From: an uncultured Roseobacter sp.
Lineage (GTDB): Bacteria; Pseudomonadota; Alphaproteobacteria; Rhodobacterales; Rhodobacteraceae
Assembly: GCF_947492555.1 (NCBI RefSeq)
Contig: NZ_CANLNE010000003.1
Span: 1,087,255-1,151,254 of the forward strand
Direction: 5' to 3'
Length of the DNA: 64,000 nt
The notes beneath the pieces are model-generated. The model ran no database searches, had not been told where the DNA came from, and saw only the letters and a program-made list of their open reading frames with translations. How positions within the stretch are numbered: position 1 is the stretch's first letter; the number at the start of each line of letters is the position of its first letter. This document shows, in pieces, positions 7,049-17,067 of the stretch. The translations under genes and the position numbers were made by a program.

Positions 7049-8800
7049 ATGACACGGCAAATGTCCGGAGCAAAAATGATTGTCCAAGCCCTGATCGATC
7101 AGGGTGTGGACACCGTCTTTGGCTATCCCGGAGGCGCCGTCCTACCGATTTACGATGAAATTCATCAGCAAAACGCCATTCGGCATATTCTTGTGCGTCA
7201 CGAACAGGGTGCGGTGCATGCCGCCGAGGGCTACGCGCGCTCCACCGGCAAGCCCGGCGTGGTGATCGTGACTTCCGGGCCCGGGGCGACAAATGCGGTG
7301 ACCGGTCTGACCGATGCGCTGATGGATTCGATCCCGATCATCGTGCTGACCGGCCAGGTGCCGACCTTCATGATCGGCTCCGACGCCTTTCAGGAAGCGG
7401 ACACCGTGGGCATCACCCGCCCCTGCACCAAGCACAATTGGCTGGTGAAGGAAACCGACGCGCTCTCCGGCGTGCTGCATGAGGCGTTTCACGTCGCCAC
7501 GCAGGGCCGCCCCGGTCCGGTGCTGGTGGATATTCCCAAAGACGTGCAGTTTGCCACCGGCACCTATAACGCGCCAAAGCCATCGGTGTCGCACTATCAG
7601 CCCAAGGTCAAAGGCGACATGGAGGAGATCACCGAACTGGTGGCCGCGATGGAGAAGGCCAAGAAGCCGATCTTCTATACGGGCGGCGGCGTGATCAATT
7701 CCGGCCCTGCCGCCAGCCAGCTTCTGCGCGAGTTGGTCAAGGCCACGGGCTTTCCGATCACGTCAACGCTCATGGGGCTGGGCTGCTACCCGGCGTCGGG
7801 TGAAAACTGGCTGGGCATGTTGGGTATGCACGGTCTATACCAGGCCAATATGGCGATGCATGACTGCGATCTGATGATCAACATTGGCGCGCGCTTTGAC
7901 GACCGGATCACCGGACGCATCGATGCCTTTAGCCCGAAGTCGACCAAGGCGCATATCGATATCGATCCGTCCTCTATCAACAAGGTGATCAAAACGGACA
8001 TCCCGATTGTGGGTGACGTGGGCCATGTGCTCGAAGATATCCTCAAGGTTTGGAAGTCCCGCGGGCGCAAGACCAATTCCGAAGCATTGGCCAAGTGGTG
8101 GGCACAGATCGAGAAATGGAAAGCCATCGATTGCCTGAAGTTCAAGCAGACCGGCAAGACCATCAAACCGCAACATGCGCTGGTCCGGCTGGAAGAGCTG
8201 ACCAAGCAGCATGACCGTTACATCTGCACCGAAGTCGGCCAGCATCAGATGTGGGCCGCGCAATACCTCGGGTTCGAGGACCCCAACCGCTGGATGACCT
8301 CTGGCGGTCTGGGCACGATGGGCTATGGGTTCCCGGCCTCGATTGGTGTTCAGATGGCGCACCCGGACGCCTTGGTGATCAACGTGGCGGGCGAAGCCTC
8401 GTGGTTGATGAACATGCAGGAGATGGGCACGGCGGTGCAGTACCGCCTGCCGGTGAAGCAGTTCATCCTCAACAACGAACGCCTCGGCATGGTCCGCCAG
8501 TGGCAGGAACTCCTGCATGGCGAGCGCTACTCTCAAAGCTGGTCCGAGGCCCTGCCCGACTTCGTGAAGCTGGCCGAGGCCTTCAGGGCGAAAGGCATCA
8601 TCTGTTCCGACCCGGCAGATCTTGATGATGCAATCATGGAGATGATCAATCATGACGGTCCAGTGATCTTCGATTGTCTCGTCGAGAAGCATGAAAACTG
8701 CTTCCCGATGATACCTTCGGGCAAAGCGCATAACGAAATGCTCCTGGGTGAAGCGCAGACGCAGGGCGTGATCGACAGCAAGGGCTCGGTACTCGTCTGA
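7049..8800 (+). CDS. ilvB: Acetolactate synthase large (catalytic) subunit
   Basis: Catalyses the first common step of valine, leucine and isoleucine synthesis: thiamine-diphosphate-dependent condensation of pyruvate with pyruvate or 2-ketobutyrate. 583 residues, the usual length. The start at 7049 (MTRQMSGAKMIV) follows GGAG by eight bases; an in-frame ATG at 6998 falls in the terminator T-run and is not credible. The N-terminal TPP domain has GYPGGAVLPIYD and the catalytic Glu in VRHEQGAVHAAEGYAR. The C-terminal TPP/Mg motif reads GEASWLMN…LNN; the Asp of the usual GDG is replaced by Glu here. Expressed behind the attenuator and followed 69 bp later by the regulatory subunit. Confidence 0.97.
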   Translation: MTRQMSGAKMIVQALIDQGVDTVFGYPGGAVLPIYDEIHQQNAIRHILVRHEQGAVHAAEGYARSTGKPGVVIVTSGPGATNAVTGLTDALMDSIPIIVLTGQVPTFMIGSDAFQEADTVGITRPCTKHNWLVKETDALSGVLHEAFHVATQGRPGPVLVDIPKDVQFATGTYNAPKPSVSHYQPKVKGDMEEITELVAAMEKAKKPIFYTGGGVINSGPAASQLLRELVKATGFPITSTLMGLGCYPASGENWLGMLGMHGLYQANMAMHDCDLMINIGARFDDRITGRIDAFSPKSTKAHIDIDPSSINKVIKTDIPIVGDVGHVLEDILKVWKSRGRKTNSEALAKWWAQIEKWKAIDCLKFKQTGKTIKPQHALVRLEELTKQHDRYICTEVGQHQMWAAQYLGFEDPNRWMTSGGLGTMGYGFPASIGVQMAHPDALVINVAGEASWLMNMQEMGTAVQYRLPVKQFILNNERLGMVRQWQELLHGERYSQSWSEALPDFVKLAEAFRAKGIICSDPADLDDAIMEMINHDGPVIFDCLVEKHENCFPMIPSGKAHNEMLLGEAQTQGVIDSKGSVLV

Positions 8801-8869
8801 CCGCTCCGAAACCAAAACGCGGGCGCGCGACGCCCTGCCGGAATACCTGACCTAGAAGGCTCACAACTG

Positions 8870-9430
8870 ATGTCCGCACTCAAAATCAAAAAAGGCGCCA
8901 CCAGCCATTCCGCTTACAACCTACGGCCCACGTTCTCGGATGTGGTTGAACGGCACACCCTTGCGGTGCTGGTCGAAAACGAACCCGGCGTGTTGGCCCG
9001 CGTCATCGGGCTTTTCTCCGGGCGCGGTTACAACATCGACAGCCTGACCGTCGCAGAAGTGGATCACACCGGGCACCTCAGCCGCATCACCATTGTGACC
9101 TCAGGGACACCGCAGGTGATTGAACAGATCAAGGCGCAGCTGGGGCGGATCGTGTCAGTGCATGATGTGCATGACCTGACGGTCGAAGGTGCAAGCGTCG
9201 AGCGGGAGCTGGCGATGTTCAAGGTCACCGGCACCGGTGACAAACGGGTCGAAGCGCTAAGGTTGGCAGACATCTTTCGCGCCAGCGTGGTAGACAGCAC
9301 GCTCGAAAGCTTTGTTTTCGAGATCACCGGCGCGCCGGACAAGATCGATGCCTTCGCAGATTTGATGCGGCCGCTTGGATTGACGGACGTAGCGCGGACC
9401 GGCGTCGCAGCGCTGTCACGCGGCGAGTAA
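8870..9430 (+). CDS. ilvN: Acetolactate synthase small (regulatory) subunit
   Basis: Regulatory partner that activates IlvB and confers valine feedback inhibition. 186 residues. The N-terminal ACT domain is at about residues 26–100 (LAVLVENEPGVLARVIGLFSGRGYNIDSLTV), and the C-terminal domain from about 110 carries RVEALRLADIFRASVVD. Same strand and 69 bp downstream of ilvB, so almost certainly one transcript. Also called ilvH in other species. The start ATG at 8870 follows AAGGCTCACAACTG. Confidence 0.96.
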   Translation: MSALKIKKGATSHSAYNLRPTFSDVVERHTLAVLVENEPGVLARVIGLFSGRGYNIDSLTVAEVDHTGHLSRITIVTSGTPQVIEQIKAQLGRIVSVHDVHDLTVEGASVERELAMFKVTGTGDKRVEALRLADIFRASVVDSTLESFVFEITGAPDKIDAFADLMRPLGLTDVARTGVAALSRGE

Positions 9431-9438
9431 CAGGAAAA

Positions 9439-9783
9439 TTAAGCTTCTGACGCGTGCGGGTAGTGCAGTTGCACGTCTACGTCGCGCGGCTCAAACGGGA
9501 TAATCTTGGCTGTTGCCCGAGGTTGCACGTCACGTGACGCGCTTTGACGCAAAGCGTCGGGCAAACCGGCACCAGCCTGTTCCAGAACCAGACGCGGATT
9601 ATGTGCCCGGCGCATCGACGCCTGCACTTCCATGTCGAATTGAACCACATCACCGGCATCAAAAAACCCGTCGGACTGAAACAAGTCGTCAGTCGAGTTC
9701 AAAAATGCCAAATCGCCTTGATCTTCGCACCAAATAACCGCTTTGCGGTCCGATGCGTCGCTCCAGAGAACAACGCCAATCAT
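9439..9783 (-). CDS. Conserved hypothetical protein, ~114 residues
   Basis: A soluble acidic protein beginning MIGVVLWSDASDRKAVIWCEDQGDLAFL. The middle (FFDAGDVVQFDMEV) looks like a small beta-barrel or cold-shock-like fold, and the C-terminus IIPFEPRD is basic then polar. No family was recognised with confidence. I chose ATG 9783; a TTG at 9795 is an alternative. It ends eight bases after the ilvN stop, tail to tail. Codon use (GC-rich third positions) looks like a real gene and the frame is uninterrupted. Confidence 0.65.
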   Translation of the reverse strand: MIGVVLWSDASDRKAVIWCEDQGDLAFLNSTDDLFQSDGFFDAGDVVQFDMEVQASMRRAHNPRLVLEQAGAGLPDALRQSASRDVQPRATAKIIPFEPRDVDVQLHYPHASEA

Positions 9784-10019
9784 ATCCCAATCCAATCCTT
9801 CTGCCTGCCCTATATTGGTACCAAGAAGTTAACGGTACCGCACATGATAAAATCAGCACCGTACGCTTGGAATTTGTGTCGCCCTGCTCTAAGGTTGACA
9901 CAATTACGATCTGCAAGTGACGCTATTTAGCATCAAAACCGCATTTCAACCTGTAAATGAATGGCGCGGCCGGTCTGAAGGACTAGGTTGCGTAGCAGCG
10001 ACGAGGCTGAGGGACGAAG

Positions 10020-10817
10020 ATGTCTTTGACCGCCAGAACACCAGCGCAGCTGCGCAGCATGTTTGGGTCCAACCTGCGCACGCTTGCCGCTGACTACCCG
10101 TCGATCTCCGCTCTGGCGCGCGACCTTGGCATCAACCGGACACAGTTCAACCGGTATCTCAGCGGAGAGAGCTTCCCGCGCCCGGACGTTCTGGCACGGA
10201 TTTGTGCGTTTTTCTCTGTCGATGCGCGGGTCCTTCTCGAACCTGTCGATAAAATCAATCCGGCCGCCGGGCTGATCTCGAGCGAATATCTGCGCGACTT
10301 CATGGGGCCGAGCATTCAGCCGGTCTCCGAGGAGAGCCTGCCCAGTGGGTTTTACCAATTCGCCCGGCGCAGCTTTGTGCAAGGGGATCAATACGTTAGG
10401 GGGCTGGTGCTGATCAAGCGTGAAGGCAGCAACACCTTCATCCGCGGGTATGAGCCCAAGATCGCCATGGCGATGCAGGGCATTCCGGCAGACGCCCGGG
10501 CGCGCGAATACCGAGGTTTTGTGATGCAGATCGAAGACGGGTTCGCCGCCACCGTCGCACGGCGCAACGCCATGACCGCCTCGTTCAACTACCTGAGCCG
10601 TGTCACCTCGTTCCAGAACAATTTCTGGGTCGGATACGTCGCACGTACTGTGCGGGAGAGCTCCTCCAGCATGAGGATGACCCGCTTAGTCTATGAATAC
10701 TTGGGGGAAAACACTGAAAGGATTCTCTCCTGTGCGCGCAACGCTGGCTTTTGCAGGTTGGACGAATTGATCCCCTTCCACCAACGGCTGCTTCAGCCCG
10801 AAGATCCATTCAGATAG
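10020..10817 (+). CDS. XRE-family helix-turn-helix transcriptional regulator
   Basis: 265 residues. The N-terminal HTH_3 domain spans about residues 10–70: FGSNLRTLAADYPSISALARDLGINRTQFNRYLSGESFPRPDVL, broken by the usual helix pattern (ALARDLGI then TQFNRYLSG). A larger C-terminal domain (about 80–265) contains FYQFARRSFVQGDQYVRGLV and is probably ligand-binding. No partner or ligand can be told from the sequence. The Rieske oxygenase starts 112 bp downstream on the same strand and is a plausible target (inference). Confidence 0.85.
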   Translation: MSLTARTPAQLRSMFGSNLRTLAADYPSISALARDLGINRTQFNRYLSGESFPRPDVLARICAFFSVDARVLLEPVDKINPAAGLISSEYLRDFMGPSIQPVSEESLPSGFYQFARRSFVQGDQYVRGLVLIKREGSNTFIRGYEPKIAMAMQGIPADARAREYRGFVMQIEDGFAATVARRNAMTASFNYLSRVTSFQNNFWVGYVARTVRESSSSMRMTRLVYEYLGENTERILSCARNAGFCRLDELIPFHQRLLQPEDPFR

Positions 10818-10929
10818 GTATCCCGGTGTTTCCAGGCCATGTCGCCTGCGGGAAACTCGGGTCGCTTTGAGCGCGGCACGCAACGGTTGTTGGCGTATGG
10901 TTTTGGCCACGACCGCAAGGAGAGTTGCC

Positions 10930-12090
10930 ATGGATCGCCTGCCCACCGACCTGTCGAACGTGCGTCGCCCGATTGCCGAGGCAAACGGCCTGCCAAACGC
11001 GCACTACACGGATGCCACCGTCTTCGAAGAAGAAAAACATGCGTTGCTTTATGACGGCTGGTCGGGTCTGGCCGTGGCCGCGGATGTGCCGGAGATCGGT
11101 GATGCCGTTCCGTTCAGTTTTCTGGACATGCCCCTTCTGCTGGTGCGGGATCGCCAGAACACAGTCCGTGTTTTTCAGAACATCTGCCGCCATCGCGGCA
11201 TGATCCTCGTGGCGGAACCGCGCAAGATCGAAGGCGCCATTCGCTGCCCTTATCACAGCTGGTGTTACTCCACGAACGGCAAGCTTGTCAGCACGCCCCA
11301 TGTGGGCGGACCGGGCCAGAACAAACACGAAGGGATCGACCGCGACCTTCTGGGGCTGGTCGAAGTGCGCAGTCATATCTGGATGGGCGTGGTCTGGATC
11401 AATATCTCCGGCACGGCGCCCGATTTCGAGACCGCCAATGCAGCGTTACTCGACCGCTGGTCGGAGTTCGACCGGCCTCTCTACCACGGCGGTGCAGACA
11501 GCGCCTTTGCGCTCGAGGTCAATTGCAACTGGAAGCTGGCGGTAGAAAACTACTGCGAAAGCTACCACCTGCCCTGGGTCCATCCGGGGCTGAACAGCTA
11601 TTCCCGGCTGGAAGATCACTATCACATTGAAGAAGAAGGGCTTTTCTCTGGCCAGGGCACATTGGTTTACCGCCAGATTAAGGACAGCAACGAGAAGGTT
11701 TTCCCAGATTTTGAGGACTTGAGCGATAAATGGGACACCGCAGCGGAGTACATAACCGCCTTTCCCAACGTCCTGTTGGGCGTGCACCGGGACCACACTT
11801 TTGCAATCATCCTTGAACCGCAGGGTCCCGAAAAAACCCGTGAGCACGTGCACCTGTTTTATGCCTCGCCCACGACGGATGACGCGCTCCGCGCCCGCAA
11901 TGCCAAGCAGTGGAAAGAGGTCTTTGTCGAGGATATCTTTGTCGTCGAGGGGATGCAGCGCGGGCGTCATGCGGTGTCTTTTGATGGTGGGCGGTTTTCG
12001 CCCGCGATGGACGGGCCGACGCATCTGTTCCACGCTTGGGTTGCCGGGCGGGTGCAACAGCGGCGAATGGCGGCTCAGGCGGCGGAATGA
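10930..12090 (+). CDS. Rieske-type aromatic ring-hydroxylating (di)oxygenase, alpha subunit
   Basis: Non-haem iron oxygenase, 386 residues. The Rieske [2Fe-2S] ligands are Cys86-X-His88 (CRHRG) and Cys106-X2-His109 (CPYHSW). The catalytic domain carries NYCESYHLPWVHPGL, giving the iron ligands His213 and His218; the third ligand, an acidic residue near 350, is probably in the ERGM-like FVVEGMQRG region but I cannot fix it. The start at 10930 follows CAAGGAGAG. No beta subunit, ferredoxin or reductase gene is nearby, so electrons must come from elsewhere. The family includes quaternary-ammonium oxygenases and aromatic dioxygenases; the substrate cannot be told. The stop overlaps the next gene (ATGA). 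Confidence 0.9.
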   Translation: MDRLPTDLSNVRRPIAEANGLPNAHYTDATVFEEEKHALLYDGWSGLAVAADVPEIGDAVPFSFLDMPLLLVRDRQNTVRVFQNICRHRGMILVAEPRKIEGAIRCPYHSWCYSTNGKLVSTPHVGGPGQNKHEGIDRDLLGLVEVRSHIWMGVVWINISGTAPDFETANAALLDRWSEFDRPLYHGGADSAFALEVNCNWKLAVENYCESYHLPWVHPGLNSYSRLEDHYHIEEEGLFSGQGTLVYRQIKDSNEKVFPDFEDLSDKWDTAAEYITAFPNVLLGVHRDHTFAIILEPQGPEKTREHVHLFYASPTTDDALRARNAKQWKEVFVEDIFVVEGMQRGRHAVSFDGGRFSPAMDGPTHLFHAWVAGRVQQRRMAAQAAE

Positions 12091-12317
12091 ACGAACTTGA
12101 GGCGCGTCTTTTGCTGGCACATGCCGATGACGACCGTGCAGCCCTCGTGACGCTTTACACAGAAGCCGCAGATCAGAGCGAAGGTGAAGACGCTGCGGCC
12201 TTTTACCTGACCCAAGCCTATATATATGCGCTGGAGCTTGGTGCCCCGCAGTCCGGGGCGCTACGGCGTCGGCTGATTGAGATGGGGCGGGAAACGCCCT
12301 CTTCAGGCGGTCTCTGA
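12087..12317 (+). CDS. Small hypothetical protein translationally coupled to the Rieske oxygenase
   Basis: 76 residues starting [30 protein letters not shown], almost entirely predicted helix and TPR-like in pattern (alternating Ala/Leu, [15 protein letters not shown]). Its ATG overlaps the oxygenase TGA by the ATGA arrangement, which strongly suggests cotranslation and a role tied to the oxygenase. Its last 15 bases overlap the tail of the convergent DUF2189 gene. Family unknown to me; an oxygenase assembly or partner protein is a guess. Confidence 0.7.
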   Translation: MNELEARLLLAHADDDRAALVTLYTEAADQSEGEDAAAFYLTQAYIYALELGAPQSGALRRRLIEMGRETPSSGGL

Positions 12318-13088
12318 TAGCAATCGATAAAGATGCCAGGAGGCGTGGCCCAGCCACGGCAGGACAATCCACAGACCGAGGAACCCGGGCAGCATGGCCG
12401 CAAAGCTGAGCCCGGCAATCAGGGCTGCCCAGGCCAGCATCACCGCCGGGGCCTGCCGGACCACGCCAATGCTGGTGATCATCGCGGTGATAAAATCGAT
12501 CTCCCGGTCCAGCAAAAGGGGCAGACCGATGACCGTGATGCTGTAGATCAGCAGCGCAAAGAGGCCGCCGATCAGCGTACCAAAAGCCAGCATGGTCAGC
12601 CCGTTTAAGGTGAGAAATACTTCGTAAGAGGTTGATATATTTGTCATCGTAGTCAGGCCAAGGAAGAGCGCAAAGATCATGTGGCCAAGGAAAAACCAAA
12701 AGAGGAAAATCACTACCATCATGGTGCAAAGCGACGGCAACTGGCGCAGGCGCTGTTGCCAGATTACCCCGAAGACAGCGCCGGGTGGCACCGGCGTGCC
12801 GCGTTCCAGGCGCCGAGAAACCTCGTAAAGCCCAACGGCGGCAAATGGCCCCAGAAGAGGAAACCCGATCGCCGCCAGCACAAGCCAGAAACTATGGCCG
12901 GTGACGGCTGTGACGCCAATCATCGCCCAGCCGGCGAGGATGTAAAAACTGGCGAAGGTCAGCCCGTAGAACGGATGGCGGCGAAAATCCTGCGCGCCGC
13001 GACGGAGCGCTTCCTTGAGATCTTCAAAACGAGGCTGACGCAGGCTTGGTGCGCCCATTCCCATGTCGGCGGTTGCTGATGCGGCCAT
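12303..13088 (-). CDS. DUF2189 family integral membrane protein
   Basis: 261 residues with a soluble N-terminal 40–45 residues ([24 protein letters not shown]) and then about six hydrophobic segments. The opening LRxGxxDFxxxPxxGLxFAxFY and the [23 protein letters not shown] region are the hallmarks of the DUF2189 family, which has sometimes been annotated beside cytochrome oxidase genes. Function unknown. A methionine at residue 9 or 11 could also serve as start. Convergent with the small gene at 12087–12317. Confidence 0.85.
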   Translation of the reverse strand: MAASATADMGMGAPSLRQPRFEDLKEALRRGAQDFRRHPFYGLTFASFYILAGWAMIGVTAVTGHSFWLVLAAIGFPLLGPFAAVGLYEVSRRLERGTPVPPGAVFGVIWQQRLRQLPSLCTMMVVIFLFWFFLGHMIFALFLGLTTMTNISTSYEVFLTLNGLTMLAFGTLIGGLFALLIYSITVIGLPLLLDREIDFITAMITSIGVVRQAPAVMLAWAALIAGLSFAAMLPGFLGLWIVLPWLGHASWHLYRLLSETA

Positions 13089-13187
13089 GACGATTCCTCC
13101 CCTGTCGGAAGAAGTATAACATGACAGATGGATGTTCTGACCAGAGCCAGATCACCCGAATTGACGCCAAATAGCATCCACTTGGAG

Positions 13188-14312
13188 TTAGCTGCCCTGC
13201 GCCTCGGCGCGGGTCTTGCCGGAGACGTCCAACGCCAGCGTGGCCGCCATCAGACCATCGAGATCACCGTCCAGCACACCCTTGGTGTCGGAGGTCTCAA
13301 AGTTCGTGCGCAGATCCTTGACCATCTGGTAGGGCTGCAGCACGTAAGAGCGGATCTGGTTGCCCCAACCCGCATCACCCTTGTTCTCATGCGCCTCGTT
13401 GATGGCCGCGTTGCGCCGGTCCAGCTCCAGTTGGTAGAGCCGTGATTTCAATGCCTTCATCGCGATATCCCGGTTCTGGTGCTGTGATTTCTCGGAACTT
13501 GTCACGACGATGCCGGTCGGGTGGTGGGTGATCCGCACGGCGGAATCGGTCGTGTTCACGTGCTGGCCACCTGCCCCGGAGGAGCGGTAGGTGTCGATGC
13601 GGATATCTGCAGGGTTCACCTCGATATCGATGTTGTCATCAACAACCGGGTAGACCCAGACGGAGGTAAAAGACGTGTGCCGTTTGGCAGCGGAATCAAA
13701 CGGAGAAATCCGCACCAGACGGTGCACACCGCTTTCGGATTTCAGCCAGCCATAGGCGTTCACACCGCTGATCTTGTAGGTGGCGGATTTGATCCCCGCC
13801 TCTTCCCCGGCGCTCTCCGCCTGCAGTTCGACTTTGTAGCCCTTCTTTTCCGCCCAACGGACGTACATACGTGCCAGCATGGACGCCCAGTCACAGCTTT
13901 CGGTGCCACCTGCCCCGGCATTCACCTCCAGGAAGGTGTCATTGCCATCCGCTTCTCCGTCCAGCAGCGCCTCAAGCTCTTTTTGTGCCGCTTTTTCTTC
14001 GAGCGACTTCAGCGCGGCTTCGGCCTCGCTGACGACCTCCTCGTCTTCTTCCATTTCGCCAAGCTCGATCAGCTCTACGTTGTCGGTCAGGTCCTGCTTG
14101 ATGCTCTCATAGGTCCCAAGTGCATCGACGAGCATCTGCCGATCCCGCATCAGCTTTTGCGCCGCGTCCGGATCATCCCAGAGGTTCGGATCTTCAACAC
14201 GCGCGTTGAATTCCTCCAGCCGAAACGGCGCGGTTTCGACGTCCAGCCGTTGCGCCAGCAGGTCCAGCGATTTTTCGATCTTTTCGACGGTATTTTGTGC
14301 GTCAGCACGCAT
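13188..14312 (-). CDS. prfB: Peptide chain release factor 2
   Basis: Recognises UAA/UGA stop codons and releases the finished peptide. 374 residues, full length. Peptidyl-tRNA hydrolysis motif GGQ in [16 protein letters not shown]; the codon-recognition loop region lies near [13 protein letters not shown]. The ATG at 14312 ([12 protein letters not shown]) is preferred over TTG 14318. Unlike many bacteria there is no in-frame UGA frameshift site near codon 26: the frame is continuous from the start. The PBP1A gene ends 82 bp upstream on the same strand. Confidence 0.97.
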   Translation of the reverse strand: MRADAQNTVEKIEKSLDLLAQRLDVETAPFRLEEFNARVEDPNLWDDPDAAQKLMRDRQMLVDALGTYESIKQDLTDNVELIELGEMEEDEEVVSEAEAALKSLEEKAAQKELEALLDGEADGNDTFLEVNAGAGGTESCDWASMLARMYVRWAEKKGYKVELQAESAGEEAGIKSATYKISGVNAYGWLKSESGVHRLVRISPFDSAAKRHTSFTSVWVYPVVDDNIDIEVNPADIRIDTYRSSGAGGQHVNTTDSAVRITHHPTGIVVTSSEKSQHQNRDIAMKALKSRLYQLELDRRNAAINEAHENKGDAGWGNQIRSYVLQPYQMVKDLRTNFETSDTKGVLDGDLDGLMAATLALDVSGKTRAEAQGS

Positions 14313-14394
14313 GGTCAAAGCCCTTGGCGTTAAGTCTGAAAGCGGTGATAAACCAGCGCCCTGCCAGCGGCAAGGGAGCCACGCCTCTCCATCG

Positions 14395-16950
14395 CTAATA
14401 AAGACCGCCCGAACTCAACGTCCCGAAATCCGCCTTGGGGCCAACTGTCGCGGTGTCACCCGTCGATGTGGTTACCTGCTGGGTCTGGCGCGTACCCACC
14501 TCCTTGAACAGCGGCAGGTTCTGCCCCATCGCAAATCCACCATCATAGGTGATGCCGAAGATCGGTTGCTCCCCCTCACGGAAGTATTCTGCCACCACCG
14601 ACGCCCCCGTGGCGCTGTCATCCAGTCGCGCGCCGGTAAAACGATCAATCTTGATAAACCGACCACCGGGCGGCACCTCGAACGGTCCGCCGCCGTATTT
14701 CTTGGTCGCCTCCTCCATGAATTCCTGGAACACCGGCCCGCACATGGTGCCGCCATAGGCGCTGCGCCCCAGACTGCGGGGCTGGTCATACCCGATGTAG
14801 CAGCCCGCCACGATATTGCTGGTGAACCCGACAAACCAGACATCCTTGGCGTCATTTGTCGTGCCCGTCTTTCCCGCCGTCGGCACGGGCAGTTTCACAT
14901 GGGCCGCCGCTGTGCCGCGATCCACAACACCGCGCATCATCGAGGTCAGCTGGTAGGCGGTGATTGCGTCCATCACCTGTTCGCGGTTGGAGATGACCTT
15001 GGGCGGCAGTCCGGGCTCAAGGCTGGGCTGCGCGCAATCGTAACACAGCCGCTCATCGTGGCGATAAATCGTCTTACCATAGCGGTCCTGCACCCGGTCC
15101 ACCAGTGTAGGTTGAACCCGTTCGCCGCCATTGGCGAACATCGCATAGGCTGCAACCATCTGATAAAGCGTGGTTTCCTCGGAGCCCAGCGAGTTTGCAA
15201 GAAAGGTACCCATGTTGTCATAGACGCCAAACCGTTCGGCGTAGTCGGCCACCACATCCATGCCGATCTCTTGTGCCAGCCGGATGGTCATCAGGTTACG
15301 GGATCGTTCAATTCCGGTGCGCAGCGGGGTCGGGCCATAGAATTCGCGCGAGGAATTGCGGGGCCGCCAGAGACCCTGCGGTGTATTGATCTCGATGGGC
15401 GCATCCACGACGATGGTGGCCGGGGAATAGCCACTGTCGAGCGCGGCGGCATAGACAAATGGTTTAAAGCTGGAGCCCGGCTGCCGCTTGGCCTGGGTGG
15501 CGCGATTGAACACGCTGGACTGGTAAGAGAACCCACCCTGCATCGAAATCACACGGCCGGTGTTCACGTCCATCGCCACGAAACCACCCTGCACCTCCGG
15601 GACCTGCCGCAAGGTCCAGCGCACAAAGGTGCCGTCCTCATCCGAGGTCATGGCGCGCACATGCACCACGTCACCGACTTCCAGCAGGTCGCCTGCGACC
15701 TTCGCCTTACTGTTCAATTGGCCGTCTTCGGTCCGTTTGCGCGCCCAGGCCACATCCCGGGCGGTGATGAAATGCCCGTCTTCATCCTCTTCGACACCTT
15801 CGATGCCGATCCGCGCATCGTTGCTGCCGACGGAAAGGACAACCGCCGGGTACCAGGGGCCGTCCAGATCGATATCCCGGGCCATCTTGGTTTCCGACAG
15901 CGCCGCGCGCCAGCTTTCCTCGTCCTCCAGTTGGGCGGGGTCGATCTTGATCTTGGCCTCGCGCCAGACGCCCTGCTTGCGGTCATAATCCTCGAGCGCG
16001 CGGCGCAGCGAGGTCGCGGCAAGCGGCTGCAACTCCTGATCAATCGTTGCGCGCACGGTCAGACCGCCGGTGAAAAATTCGCCTTCACCAAAATCCTCGG
16101 TCAACTGACGCCGGATTTCATCGGTAAAGTAGTCGCGCGGCGGCAGTTCCGCCTTGAAGCTTTCGAAATCGCCGTTCTGCACCGACCGCAGGGGTTCGTT
16201 CAGCTCTGACAGCAACACCTCCTGAGAGATATAGCCGTTCTCCATCATTTCCTTCAGCACGAAATTGCGCCGCGCCAGCAGGCGTTCTTTCTGTCGCACC
16301 GGGTGATAATCACTGGGCGCTTTTGGCAAAGACGCCAGGAAGGCCGCCTCGTGCGGGGCCAGATCGCTGAGCGATTTGTTGAAATAGGTCTGGCCCGCCG
16401 CTGCGACGCCATAGGAGTTCTGGCCGAGGAAAATCTCATTCATGTAGAGCTCGAGGATCTGCTCCTTGCTCAGCGTTTCCTCTAGCCGGGCGGCGAGGAT
16501 GATTTCCTTGATCTTGCGCTCTGCCCGGCGGTCCCCGGAGAGCAGGAAGTTCTTCATGACCTGCTGCGTGATGGTGGAGGCGCCGCGCACATCCTGCCCG
16601 CGCGACCGGACCGCATCGACAGCCGCAGCCCCGATACCGCGCAGATCATAGCCGTCGTGGGTGTAGAAATTCTTGTCTTCCGCCGAGATGAACGCCTGTT
16701 TCACCAGATCCGGGATCGTCTCCGCCGGGGCGAAAAGCCGCCGCTCCTTGGCAAATTCGTCAATGATCTGTCCCTGCCCGGAGTAGATCCGGCTGATGGT
16801 GGGCGGCGAATACTGCGCCAGCGACTCGTGGCTGGGCAGGTCCCGCCCGTACATCCAGAAGATCGCGCCAACGGTCAACGCAACCATGCCGATGGCCATG
16901 GTGATCGTGGTGAAGATGCCCCCGAAAAAGGACAGGATAAAACGGAACAC
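14395..16950 (-). CDS. mrcA: Penicillin-binding protein 1A, bifunctional peptidoglycan synthase
   Basis: Inner-membrane class A PBP that polymerises glycan strands and cross-links peptides; about 851 residues. N-terminal membrane helix (residues ~5–30), GT51 transglycosylase domain with [17 protein letters not shown] and [10 protein letters not shown], an OB-like insert, then the transpeptidase domain with catalytic Ser in GSSFKP, the SxN motif in SRNLMT, and KTGTT. The start is uncertain: TTG at 16956 and GTG at 16950 are adjacent, and the latter has better spacing (ten bases) from AGAAAGG. It follows the amidase gene by about 110 bp, a common alphaproteobacterial pairing. GC-rich and intact. 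Confidence 0.96.
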   Translation of the reverse strand: MFRFILSFFGGIFTTITMAIGMVALTVGAIFWMYGRDLPSHESLAQYSPPTISRIYSGQGQIIDEFAKERRLFAPAETIPDLVKQAFISAEDKNFYTHDGYDLRGIGAAAVDAVRSRGQDVRGASTITQQVMKNFLLSGDRRAERKIKEIILAARLEETLSKEQILELYMNEIFLGQNSYGVAAAGQTYFNKSLSDLAPHEAAFLASLPKAPSDYHPVRQKERLLARRNFVLKEMMENGYISQEVLLSELNEPLRSVQNGDFESFKAELPPRDYFTDEIRRQLTEDFGEGEFFTGGLTVRATIDQELQPLAATSLRRALEDYDRKQGVWREAKIKIDPAQLEDEESWRAALSETKMARDIDLDGPWYPAVVLSVGSNDARIGIEGVEEDEDGHFITARDVAWARKRTEDGQLNSKAKVAGDLLEVGDVVHVRAMTSDEDGTFVRWTLRQVPEVQGGFVAMDVNTGRVISMQGGFSYQSSVFNRATQAKRQPGSSFKPFVYAAALDSGYSPATIVVDAPIEINTPQGLWRPRNSSREFYGPTPLRTGIERSRNLMTIRLAQEIGMDVVADYAERFGVYDNMGTFLANSLGSEETTLYQMVAAYAMFANGGERVQPTLVDRVQDRYGKTIYRHDERLCYDCAQPSLEPGLPPKVISNREQVMDAITAYQLTSMMRGVVDRGTAAAHVKLPVPTAGKTGTTNDAKDVWFVGFTSNIVAGCYIGYDQPRSLGRSAYGGTMCGPVFQEFMEEATKKYGGGPFEVPPGGRFIKIDRFTGARLDDSATGASVVAEYFREGEQPIFGITYDGGFAMGQNLPLFKEVGTRQTQQVTTSTGDTATVGPKADFGTLSSGGLY

Positions 16951-17067
16951 TGGCAAAATGCCTTTCTACGCTGGACTGGGTTTACATATAGGCATTGCGG
17001 CAAGGCAGGTCAAAACACGATCAGGTGCCAGAGCAGCCGGATTACGCCGGTTTTCCGCCTTTGCGCA

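Noticed and set aside
13188..14312. Programmed frameshift in prfB
   Set aside because: The frame is continuous from ATG 14312 to the stop; no in-frame UGA near codon 26.
14206..16209. Long plus-strand open frame opposite PBP1A (667 codons)
   Set aside because: It is antisense to a conserved gene with every PBP1A motif; its protein is rich in His/Arg/Gly from complementary codons and has no family sign.
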